Positions 55,318 through 64,000 of a stretch of DNA of 64,000 nt are shown in pieces. Position 1 is the first letter of the stretch. Each line of letters begins with the position of its first letter. The DNA is taken from NCBI GenBank assembly GCA_010909165.1, contig MU008174.1:558001-622000 (forward strand). The letters run 5' to 3'. Below the pieces are notes generated by a model. The model saw nothing but the letters and a program-made list of their open reading frames with translations, did not search any database and had not been told where the DNA came from. The stretch is from Anthoceros angustus. Its lineage: Eukaryota; Streptophyta; Anthocerotopsida; Anthocerotales; Anthocerotaceae. The translations under genes were made by a program, and so were the position numbers.

Positions 55318-58304
55318 ATGTTTCATGTCATTGGATCAGAGCACAGAACTGTGAGCGTCTGCGGATCTCCAGCAATCTCCAAATCCTTAATGATGTCTCC
55401 AAGAGCGCCTTTTGATGCCATTCACAGTGTGCACCAAGAGTATTGCCACCATACAGTCCGGAAGTTCAAAAGACCACGCCGCTGGGAATGCGAAGACGGG
55501 AAGAAGAAGAGCCTCGTATCATATTCAGTGCTTCTCTCGGCGTAAACGTGAATGCAGATGTCAGGCCCCCCATATCTCGACGACATCTGTTTAAACCTCC
55601 GGAGGCACATACACTTCAGTGTGATGATGATCTTTCCAGCAGTGACTCAGGGGATTTCCAAGTCGAGCCACCTCGCAGACGGACTTTTAATATGAAGCCA
55701 AGATCAGAAACATTTATTGAAACGCGGACCCAGCGACAGGGAAAAAAGAAATCCAAGGTGCCGGAACTCAAATGCTTGGAAAGTCGTATCTCGTGATTTG
55801 AAAGTTGTATTGTGCTAAATCTTATACCGCTAGGTAAACCCACCTTCCGAGACACGAGATATCGCTTTCCTTCGGATGAGTAGGCGGAGCAGAAACGTTT
55901 TGCAATCACTTTTCTTTTCATCAAGCGTAAACATAGCGGAGTGAAGGTGGAGACTTTAGTTGGAAGAGCGAGTTCATCTTTGTCAAGCATTTAGGAGGGT
56001 GTTTTGTATAGGTTCAAATCGGCACGGCGGCCAAGGAGAGAGCCGCAGATAATATACCATGGTCTGCCCTCCTCCGGTATGAGAGGCAACCGACGTACCA
56101 TGCTTCCACTGCAGTGGCGTGGATGAACCTGTTGTTCATGTTAATCGCAGAGCGGGTGCCAAATGTTGAATCGTATCACCTTCCGGACTCTTATACCAAA
56201 GGAGAAATATTTCAAGAATACAGCGGGCTGGCCAGTACAATATTTCACACTCCTACTTTTGCCAGTTGTGGCAGAATCACTTCCCGAAAGTAAGGATCCC
56301 AAAAAATAATCGTTTTGCAGCTTGTGCTACATGCGACTACCTTAAACGGAAGATCAGGAGCGAGAAAGAACGCGTGAAACAAGGTACGATGTTGTTTGAA
56401 AATTGAGTGCGCCAGATACCGCGATCCGAAAGGTCATAGCCAAGTGCGCCAGATACCGCACTGAGTCGGCAAGTGCGCCAGATACCAACAAGACTTGGCC
56501 ATTCTCATTTGCACTTGCTACAGATGCCATGTTCCCAGATTGTTGCCATATTAAACAGCATGTTGTTCCTTGGTTCATTGAGCGTGTAAGAATATGAAGC
56601 CGATTTGCGAAACCACAGAGAGCGTTTAAAAGCAGAGAGGGAAAAGTGCATGAAGCATCGGGTCAAGTGTTATGCAAACCCCGCACGGTATCTCGGACTC
56701 TCTATAGACGGAATGGACCAACAGAAGACACAGCTTCCACATTTCATGCATCTGCCAAAGAATATGGCAGACACTCCGCTTCTTGACGTCCATGTTGTTG
56801 GCTGTCTTGTATACAACTATACTATGTCAGCAAAATTGTTCATCGAGTTTGGAAATATCAGGAACGACGCAAACCTGACAATCGCCATCATACAACATGT
56901 TATATTGAACTACAAGGGTTTACTTCCGAAGGTGTTATATTTGCAACTGGACAACACGACACGTGAAAATAAAACGCCTCGCTCGCCTACCTTAACATGT
57001 TGGTGTCATAGTCTTTGAGAAGATCAAGGTAGGCTTCCTCCTTGTTGGCACACCCATGATCAGAGACCAAATGTTCTCCGATTGACCGCTAAGGCATAAG
57101 GAGGCTTTTACCTTGCCCAAACTCACCTATGTGTTGGAAAGTGCTTATACGCCAAACCCACAGATTGTATTGGTGCCTGAAGTCCCTGATTTTAGAAGGT
57201 ATGTTTGGCCCATCCCTAATGGCAGGGCTGGCTACCAACGGGTAGTCAGTGCATCGATTGCACAACATTTCTTTTCAAAGATCCCAAAATAACTCGAGAG
57301 GAGAGGGAGGAACGCGGTTTCATTACGGTGATGCGAGGTAAACAATATTCAACTGATAATTACTGGTCCACCAATGAAGGCCTCGAGTTCTTGAAGCATG
57401 TGCCAGAATGACCAATTTTTGCTGCCCCTCTGATGTCTTTGGAAGTAAGGAGCAAAAAAGCACATGCTGAAGGAAGAGATGCTGAAAGGTCATTGTCAGT
57501 TATCCGGGCCAAATTGGAGGAGAAATTAAAAGACATTTTGGGCGACGGCGAAGATGTGTGGTGGAAATCGTTTTGGGAAGAACAAGAGGGCATTGTGGAA
57601 AATATAAATTCAGGGTCCGTACAGGAATTGAAGAATCCTTGGCGATGGTATAATCGAGAAGAAGCAGAGATCCTGCAGCATCCTGTTTCTGCTCCGGATG
57701 TTGAAGTCCTTCCTCATCCATTGCTGCGAAAAGTGCATAGACGAGACATGTATGTAGGAACCTATCGGAACAATGGTTTCCGACGAAGAGAGCAAGAGAG
57801 GTTAAATGGTGATATTTCGGAGATTGCGGCGGAAATATGATAGCGCCTTGCGAAATGATGCGCCAATCGTCCTTTTCTCGGATTGCAAAGGTCCTTCACA
57901 TAGATTTCGAAAAGCGAATCACCTTTCATGAAAGTTCACCGTGGGTGACACAGAACACAGACGCTTTTGAAGGAAGGTACATGGAAGAGATGATATTGCC
58001 AGACGAAGTGCTTTTAGGGCACGGTACAAGGCGTTGCAGGCAAGGCACTAGAAGGTCAAAGAAGAATGTGCAGATGCTGATCATTGCTGATACATTTGTT
58101 TTGGCCTATGGGTTTGAACTAACTCGAACTAAACAGCTGAAGGCCCAAACACGTTCAATCATCAGGCGAAATCTTATGACGCTCCGCTCCGTGCAAGAAG
58201 ATGTGCCAATGGAGGCGAACCAAGACCGTGGAAGGGCGAACAACGACGACGATCAGGTGGCTATTGAAGACGACGATCATGTGGCTATTGAAGACGACCC
58301 TTAG
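55318..58304 (+). pseudogene. DUF7869-type transposase-like gene
   Basis: Readable parts in order: AWMNLLFMLIAERVPNVESY, HLPDSYTKGEIFQEYS, HFPKVRIPKNNRFAACATCD (Cys pair), then after a probable intron (about 56,382-56,596) RHRxKCYANPARYLGLSIDG-type sequence with IDGMDQQ. VLYLQLDNTTRENK, VGFLLVGHTHDQ, a Lys/Glu-rich coiled-coil-like part (RAKLEEKLKDILGDGEDVWW), and KVLHIDFEKRITFHES near the end follow. IDGMDQ / LQLDN..ENK / GHTHDQ supply spaced Asp residues like an RNase H-fold DDE transposase. I relate this to the DUF7869 family, which is common in transposon-rich eukaryotes. The frame changes near 57,000 and 57,290, and one base is off at 57,837. The 5' end is unclear. Confidence 0.65.
56406..56487 (+). 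repeat. Three copies of AGTGCGCCAGATACC
   Basis: At 56,408, 56,443 and 56,472. The middle one continues GCACT, so it looks like a decayed form of the 24-bp subterminal palindrome (AGTGCGCCGGTATACC...GCACT). They lie in the probable intron of the transposase gene. Confidence 0.65.
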
Positions 58305-58795
58305 CTTCATGTACATCCTTTTCTTGACCGGTTTACATGAGTGTGACGTGGGGGCCCCGGTATACCGGCGCCCTCCCCTCTCATTCATGTATACCGATGA
58401 AGCCAAATGCAACCATTCAAACGCACGTATATGCACTTGGACGACACACATGAGTCGGAACATGATGGAAGGACAAGAGGGAAGTACGAGAAATTTGTGC
58501 GGCTAAATATCCCACAAACATGTCCAAGTCGCCTCTCTGTCTGGAGTACATGTCACAGCTCATACACCACCCCCGATGCGGGTAAATGGATTCCAGCCTT
58601 TGACAGTGTAAACAGGGTACAAGTTTATCATGACAATAAAATGTAGTTTTCTTGACTTCCATCGTTCCATCGGATCCAGAGTTGGCAGATTCGTGGATCC
58701 CAGCATGTAAGGCCATGATTTTGTTGTATCTCAGTTTTGGCCTGTTTTTACAGGAGAAATTGGGTTGTTTTGCATAAAAGCCCAAAATAGCGGAA
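58305..58795. other. Transposon right subterminal region
   Basis: Contains the right palindrome, and AATAAAATG at about 58,634, a possible poly(A) signal for the transposase transcript. No coding sequence is supported; a 172-codon minus-strand frame here crosses the transposon end and is taken as chance. Confidence 0.5.
58353..58374. promoter_or_regulatory. Palindrome, right subterminal
   Basis: GGCCCCGGTATACCGGCGCC shares the CCGGTATACCGG core with the left palindrome. It lies about 50 bases past the transposase-gene stop and 450 bases from the right end. Candidate protein-binding or hairpin site. Confidence 0.65.
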
Positions 58796-58821
58796 TAAGC
58801 CGTTTTTCCCTGGACACTGTT
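58796..58821 (-). repeat. Right terminal inverted repeat
   Basis: On the minus strand AACAGTGTCCAGGGAAAAAC then GGCTTA: one mismatch in 26 to the left end. GAGT follows at 58,822-58,825 and also precedes the left end (49,318-49,321). Confidence 0.8.
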
Positions 58822-59058
58822 GAGTTTAGAGGTTGGAGCGAGTTGGCATGTTGACTGAGGTTCTAGAGTGGAGCTTGAGGGGCTAAAGGCCACCCCTTGG
58901 TGGTTGTGCGGGAGCATTGGCGTTGTGGGGCACAAGGAGATCTCCTTGTTTGCTGGCCCACCCTCGTCTCTATCTTTTGCTCACCCGCTTCCTTAGTCTG
59001 ATAGCTTGCTTTTCTTCCTCTCCAACTACTATCCTTATTTCTGCTCAACTTGTGTAGA

Positions 59059-59926
59059 TGGTGAAGATTGTAAGGACAGGAGGTGGAGGTACTCCCACCC
59101 ATGGCCAATGGGCGGGCAGGAGGCCAATGCCTCGTACACCTCCCAGTAGAGGCAAGGGGAAGAAGAACCCCATTCCCGAGCTTGATTGCAAGAATATCTA
59201 AATCTCACCTCTAGACTTGGATGCTTTTGAGAGATATGCTGAGGAGTTGAAGATGGAATGGCTGTACCTAATGCCAGGATGGGATTATTCAAGTCCTGCA
59301 TTGGTACAGGAGTGTGCCCGACGGCTAAGAGCCACGAGAGGGGATTCAAAAATCCCAAAAGATACAACCATTCGGAGCCATCTAGGGATGTGGAAAGTGT
59401 GACACTTCCAACAAACCTATTTGATGTCAGAATTGCGCACAAGGGCAGAAACATATCATCCGCCGAGTTCTCAAAAAGTCAAATTCCGTAGGCAGCCATG
59501 GAAATGTTCTTACGGCCTAAGGAGGAAGTTTGGTCCCATCGAAATGGCCGGAGGGTATCCATGTTTAAGGAGTGCAAATGGAACCTATTTGCCAAGATAT
59601 GGCTAGGACTCATTTGCGTAGTCAGGAAGACCTATTTGGTGAATTCTCATCTTATGATGATATATGAGATGTCTGAGGGAAAGTTGGTGGATTGGGCAAG
59701 CGTCCTATATGAGCAGGCCGTTGCTCACAGGAACCATCTGACATCGGACAAAGCAAAGATCAACTTCATATAGATCAGCCTGGTTCATCTGTATCAAAGG
59801 GAGGAGGTTCTCAAAGCTGAGGAGTTGGATCGAGACCTCCTTGGTACGAGGGAGCCCGCTCTTGCGACAGAGGACCCGAAAGAGATAGAGAGCAGACCAA
59901 CTTCACCACCACGAGCCATTGATTAA
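59059..59926 (+). pseudogene. Retroelement-like or plant-specific ORF, broken
   Basis: From an ATG at 59,059: MVKIVRTGGGGTPTHGQWAG, RRPMPRTPPSRGKGKKNPIP, then after a stop LDLDAFERYAEELKMEWLYL, then HLGMWKV, KCKWNLFAKIWLGLICVVRK, SEGKLVDWASVLYEQAVAHR, and an acidic end EEVLKAEELDRDLLGTREPA. The Gly/Arg/Pro start followed by a helical body resembles plant transposon-associated proteins, but I cannot name the family. At least four frame breaks. The acidic end recurs at 33,781-33,925, also joined to a SUV3 tail. Confidence 0.45.
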
Positions 59927-60150
59927 TTTGGAAATCCCAAATTAATCAATGAATCCTTAGCTATTGGAAACAAATATCTAGCGATCCACCTCCTTGGGAA
60001 GATGAATACTCGGGTATTTGATGACGAATAAACAATAAGATCCTCTTTGTCATTTATCATAAATGTTATCAACTTGTCATTTGATTGTTATTGTCAAAAT
60101 ATTATTTTAATATAATATTATCTAATTATCAATTACGTTTTAAAAAAATT
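59919..60150 (+). pseudogene. SUV3 tail, copy D, with junction hairpin
   Basis: A 13-bp inverted repeat (59,919-59,949) opens the stretch, then the last SUV3 codons (YWKQISSDPPPWEDEYSGI in broken frame), then the AT-rich block with CATTTATCATAAATGTTATC found after every SUV3 tail in the window. Confidence 0.7.
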
Positions 60151-60310
60151 GTCTAAAGAACTGGCCTAAGTGGCCTCTTACATACAATCCATGAATAGCT
60201 ACAGAGTTTACGAACATACCCTCCACCAAAACTCTGACAAATGTCTCCAACACCACCCAGTACCACATCTCCCACCAACCCGGCCAGTCTCAAAACCTTC
60301 TAGCCCTAGC

Positions 60311-60317
60311 TATATAA
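60311..60317 (+). promoter_or_regulatory. Putative TATA box of second dirigent pseudogene
   Basis: TATATAA in GCTATATAATCAGG, 26 bases before the ATGCCCGAAACTACC at 60,343. Same context as 34,364. Confidence 0.45.
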
Positions 60318-60342
60318 TCAGGAATAGGTTAACACAACCCAG

Positions 60343-60760
60343 CATGCCCGAAACTACCCACCAGAGCAGCACTTCAACCATGGCCGCTGTGGCCGCATTC
60401 TGACAGCATTCCGACAGTTGAATCTACTACCTCTCCTCATTCAAGGTGCATTGTTCTGTACACTAGCTAGACCTCATCGCTCCCATCTCCCCATAGGGCG
60501 CCCAAGCAGAGGCCAAGCCCCATGCATGGCCGTTGTGGCCGCATTCCGACCGTCGACCCTGCTACTTCTCCTCATTCTGGGTGCATTGTTCTGTATACAA
60601 GCTAGACCTCGTCGCTCCCATCTCCCCACAAGTCGCCCAAGCACAGGCTGAGCCCCAATTGCGAGAAGCTCACTGAGCTGAGCTTCTTCCTGCACGATGA
60701 CGTGGATGTGGCCAACTCCAGCTCCTTTTTTGTGTTGTAGCCCATAACCGGCTTCCGATA
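60343..60760 (+). pseudogene. Dirigent pseudogene with doubled signal-peptide segment
   Basis: Starts MPETTHQSSTSTMAAVAAF as in the intact gene (MPETTHQSSTSSMAAVAAL), then repeats the signal-peptide unit once more (from about 60,523). It reads ELSFFLHDDVDVANSSSFF and stops at a TAG, where the intact gene has VLQPITGFP. The barrel core is deleted. Sister copy of 34,397-35,070, which has three units. Confidence 0.8.
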
Positions 60761-61076
60761 AAGTCTCTTTGTATATCTATAGGTCTAACCCTTAAATCTT
60801 GCCTAGCCCGATCTAAAATCTAAACTGGCCAGTCTTCTTTCGGATATAGTAATTCTGCATACTTAGAAGAAAAGAAGAATTTTATTTGAGTCCACTAAGG
60901 ACGAATTTCCGTCAAGGGACTTGTACTTCACACCATGGTGTGCCTTAACTACTTACACCCAGGGCATCTACTCCCTTTAGGCACCCCATCTAAGTACCGA
61001 TATATGCGCAGGGTGCTTAATAACGACGTTCTTATGAATGTGTGTCCATCTGGCCTGAGCCATTTGGACATTTTGA
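60761..61076 (-). repeat. Rearranged dirigent 3' UTR segment
   Basis: 60,771-60,845 (GGTCTAACCCTTAAATCTTG..) matches 35,328-35,400 in direct orientation. But 60,850-61,070 matches the reverse complement of 34,985-35,325 (GGCACCCCATCTAAGTACCG versus CGGTACTTAGATGGGGTGCC). The segment has been inverted and moved across its neighbour. Confidence 0.8.
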
Positions 61077-63471
61077 CTAGACTGAGCTACATAATCCGCG
61101 AACCCTTTTGTTCGCAACGGAAAAACTATGCGCCAGTCCGTCCATGTCTGTCCACCAGCTTTGACCGGGCTGCTTCCATGCCCCGATTCGTTTCCTCCTC
61201 GCCTGCATCTCCTGTGCCTGTTCCCACATCTGGGCACCGGTGTATATGTTCGACATCAACACATATGCTGCAGCATCTTCGTGGTCTAGCTTCACGGCTT
61301 CGTCAAAAGCATGGCATCCCAACTCCACATGGCTCCACTTTCGACAGGCAGCCAGCAGAGTGTGCCAAACTGCAGCATCATGCATTCCAGGCACAGTCCT
61401 TCCAAAGCTAGTGCCTCGTCCAGTCGACCTGCACGACCCAGGAGATCCACCATACACGTGTAATGGTCCAGTGTGGGAGTTATGCCATGGTACCTGCTCA
61501 TAGACTCAAAGTACTGTCGCCCTTGCGTGACTAGACCTGCATGACTGCATACTGTTAGCACATGAAGAAATGTGATGCCGTCTGGCTGTATACAATCCTC
61601 TCTCATTCTCCGAAGCAGGCCAAAGACCGCCTCACTATCTCCTTGACGAGTGTGGCCTGCTATCAGTGCATTCAGGCCACAGCGTCTCTCTGAGGCAATG
61701 CTTCAAAGACCTTGTGTGCGTCAACCATGCTACCACACTTTCCATACATGTCTATTAAACTGCCAGCTACAAGCACATCAGCTTGGAGCCCTTGCTGCTT
61801 AATCTGGACATGAAGCTGCCTTCCCAGATGTAAAGCTGCAAGATTTGCACATGACTGCAGGAGAGACAAAATGTCACACAATTGGGTGTAGCCGTGCTTC
61901 CTGTTGCATAGCGCTGTAAAGACGAAGTGCTTCCTGGCCCATGCCCTGCTGGGAATATCCTGCAATAAGGGCATTCCACGTCACCAGATCTTTCTGAGGA
62001 AGTCTGTCAAACACGGCCTGAGCACATTCCAGGCTTCCGCACTTGGCATACATGTTTACCATGCTGTTGGCTACAGACACATCCCCAGAAGCCCTCGTTC
62101 TCTAATCTGTGAATGAAGGTCTTTGCCCTTCTCCAAAGCCGGGTGCCCACACTTGCACATGCCTGCAACATGCACACAAATGTCACAGAATCAGGTGTAA
62201 CCGTGCCTTCTTTCTGCATTTTGTTGTAAAGACGAAGTGCTTCCTGGCCCATGCCCTGCTGGGAATAGCCTCTCATAATGGCATTCCAAGTCACCACATC
62301 CTTTTTGGCAAGTCCGTCAAAAACTCTCTGAGCGTCTTCCAAGCTGCCACACTTTGCATACATGTTCACCAAGCTGTTGGCCACAAACAAATCAGTCTGA
62401 AGCTCTCGTTCTCTGATTTGTGCATGAATCTGCTTCCCATTCTCCAAAGCCGAGGCGCCCACACACACACACGCCTGTAGGAGGGACACAAACGTCACAG
62501 AATCGGGTGCTGCCAAGCCGTCTTCTTGCATAGCCCTGTAAAGCTTCAGGGCTTCCTGGCCCATGCCCTGGTGGGAATATGCTGCTATCATGGAACTCCA
62601 TGTCACCACATTTTTCTGACCAAGTCCATCAAACACGCCCCGAGCATCTTCTAGGCTCCCACACTTCGCGTACATGTGCACCAAACTGCTAGCTATGAAC
62701 TCGCCAGTGTTTACTGCGTCTTCTCTGATTCGTGCATGCAGGTGCTTTCCCATCTCCAAAGACGGGGTGCCGAAACTTGCACATGCTCGGAGGAGGCTCA
62801 CATACGTCACAGAATCTGCAACCAAGCCTTCCTCTTCCATAGCACTGTAAAGGCGAAGGGCTTCCAGTCCCATGCCTTGCTGGGAATACCCTCCTATCAT
62901 GGCATTCCATGTCACCACATTTTTTTCCCCAAGTCCATCGAACACTCTTTGAGCATCTTCCAAGCTACCACACTTTGCATACATGTTCACCAAACTATTA
63001 GCTACGACCACATCGGCAACATATCCACATTCTGTTATGTGTGCGTGAAGCTGCCGCCCTTTCCCCATCGCTGGGGCGCCCAGATTTGCACTGCTTGCAG
63101 GAGGCACACAAATGTTACAGAATCGGGCACAGCCATGCCTTCTTCTTGCATAGCATTGTAAAGATGAAACGCTTCCTGGGCCATGCCCTGCTGGGAACAC
63201 CCTGCTATCATGGCATTCCATGTCACCACAGTTTTCTTACCAAGTCCGTCAAATACTTGCTTGGCGTCTTCCAAGCTGCCACACTTGGCGTACATGTCCA
63301 CCAACGAGCTACAGACAAACAAATCGGGCTCTACTCCAGTGGCCAGCACATCAGCGTGCACCTGCTTCCCAGCTTGCAAGTCTGCTCCCCTCGCACAGGC
63401 CTGCAGGGCTGCCACAAACACATGCCCATCTGGCTTCACACTTGACTTCCCCATCCGATGATACAGTTCTG
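61077..63471 (-). pseudogene. PLS-class PPR pseudogene (PPR 3)
   Basis: A close copy of PPR 2 from its E/E+ tail up to the repeats near 37,800. It carries the same missing base near 61,375 (as at 35,740) and in the stretch at 62,085 (as at 36,410). It has further single-base losses of its own near 61,675 (CATTCAGGCC for CATTCCAGGCC), 62,142 and 63,090. The left part keeps GQSWWTDMDGLAHSFSV. The N-terminus with transit peptide is not present. Non-coding as it stands. Confidence 0.85.
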
Positions 63472-64000
63472 CCAAGCTGTCTTCTTGCATAGCCCTGTAA
63501 AGCTTCAGGGCTTCCTGGCCCATGCCCTGGTGGGAATATGCTGCTATCATGGAACTCCATGTCACCACATTTTTCTGACCAAGTCCATCAAACACGCCCT
63601 GAGCATCTTCTAGGCTCCCACACTTCGCGTACATGTGCACCAAACTGCTAGCTATGAACTCGCCAGTGTTTACTGCGTCTTCTCTGATTCGTGCATGCAG
63701 GTGCTTCCCATCTCCAAAGACGGGTGCTGAAACTTGCACATGCTCGGAGGAGGCTCACATACGTCACAGAATCTGCAACCAAGCCTTCCTCTTCCATAGC
63801 ACTGTAAAGGAAGGGCTTCCAGTCCCATGCCTTGCTGGGAATACCTCCTATCATGGCATTCCATGTCACCACATTTTTCCCCAAGTCCATCGAACACTCT
63901 TTGAGCATCTTCCAAGCTACCACACTTTGCATACATGTTCACCAAACTATTAGCTACGACCACATCGGCAACATATCCACATTCTGTTATGTGTGCGTGA
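62511..64000 (-). repeat. Tandem duplication in PPR 3, cut by window end
   Basis: From 63,472 (GCCAAGCTGTCTTCTTGCAT) the sequence restarts at the equivalent of 62,511 and runs to the window end. The second copy has additional small losses (for example AAAGGAAGGG for AAAGGCGAAGGG). The join replaces CTATGGCTTCC of the parent with CTGCCAAGC. Confidence 0.9.

Larger units (their letters stand above)
49322..58821. mobile_element. DNA transposon with DDE-type transposase and DNA methyltransferase genes
   Basis: The ends are 26-bp inverted repeats with one mismatch (AACAGTGTCYAGGGAAAAAC.., left 49,322-49,347, right 58,796-58,821). GAGT directly flanks both sides and may be the target duplication. 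Inside are two genes on opposite strands whose 3' ends point outward: a methyltransferase-like gene (minus, 53,782 to about 49,630) and a transposase-like gene of the DUF7869 type (plus, to 58,304). GC-rich palindromes lie near both ends. Three tandem duplications add about 3 kb, so the ancestral length would be near 6.4 kb. The genes carry stops and shifts, some shared by duplicate copies. Confidence 0.7.
59800..63471. repeat. Segmental duplication, copy 2
   Basis: Partner of 33,781-37,800. PPR parts are nearly identical, whereas the dirigent part is more diverged, so gene conversion or different ages within the block are possible. Confidence 0.9.

Noticed and set aside
55616-55990. Minus-strand 124-codon frame in the transposon
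   Set aside because: No domain, and it overlaps the plus-strand transposase region, which has recognisable family blocks just downstream.
1-64000. Bacterial or organelle origin; tRNA or rRNA genes
   Set aside because: Spliced gene, LTR elements, dirigent and PPR families are plant nuclear. No tRNA-like fold or rRNA segment was noticed, though a tRNA scan could not be run.

Overview
The window reads as nuclear DNA of a land plant, probably a seed-free vascular plant such as a fern. The evidence is a dirigent-family gene (a land-plant family), PLS-class pentatricopeptide (PPR) genes with long runs of near-identical repeats, an intronless copy of the plant mitochondrial helicase SUV3, plant-type Ty1/Copia and Ty3/Gypsy elements, and at least one GT-AG intron. 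The genus is an inference. No tRNA, rRNA, operon or CRISPR was found. Most of the window is decayed transposons and segmental duplications; the genes that could still be active are one dirigent gene (42,912-43,550) and perhaps one PPR gene (38,576-41,020).

Layout. 1-8.5 kb: two Copia remnants around a short two-exon minus-strand gene; a minus-strand coding relic (8.5-9.3 kb) follows. 10.3-13.0 kb: a chromovirus LTR end, a SUV3 tail, and a 168-codon ORF, all part of a block repeated at 45.5-48.2 kb. 14.0-27.7 kb: a large minus-strand Ty3/Gypsy element with GC-rich LTRs of 4-5 kb, a tRNA-Asp-type primer site, gag/protease and RT/RNase H remains, and an additional LTR lodged in pol. 27.8-28.7 kb: a copy of the dirigent 5' flank. 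29.2-32.6 kb: a minus-strand chromovirus whose reverse transcriptase core is deleted. 33.1-38.5 kb: SUV3 tail, dirigent pseudogene and PPR pseudogene. 38.6-41.0 kb: the intact PPR frame. 42.0-43.6 kb: the dirigent gene. 44.3-45.8 kb: SUV3 pseudogene. 49.3-58.8 kb: a DNA transposon with terminal inverted repeats, carrying a DDE-type transposase-like gene and a DNA methyltransferase-like gene. 59.0-64.0 kb: a second copy of the 33.8-37.8 kb block.

Two patterns run across the window. First, stretches of about 0.24-1.2 kb are doubled head to tail at short microhomologies, and one partner is peppered with small changes that hit CTG/CAG triplets. This direction is not what methyl-cytosine decay gives and suggests sequencing or assembly error at methylated sites, so many of the frameshifts may not be real. 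Second, the same gene fragments (SUV3 tail, dirigent 5' end, PPR) recur in different combinations, so the locus has grown by repeated segmental duplication.

The most novel candidate is the 49,322-58,821 element: 26-bp inverted termini, opposed transposase and methyltransferase genes, and a GC-rich palindrome near each end.
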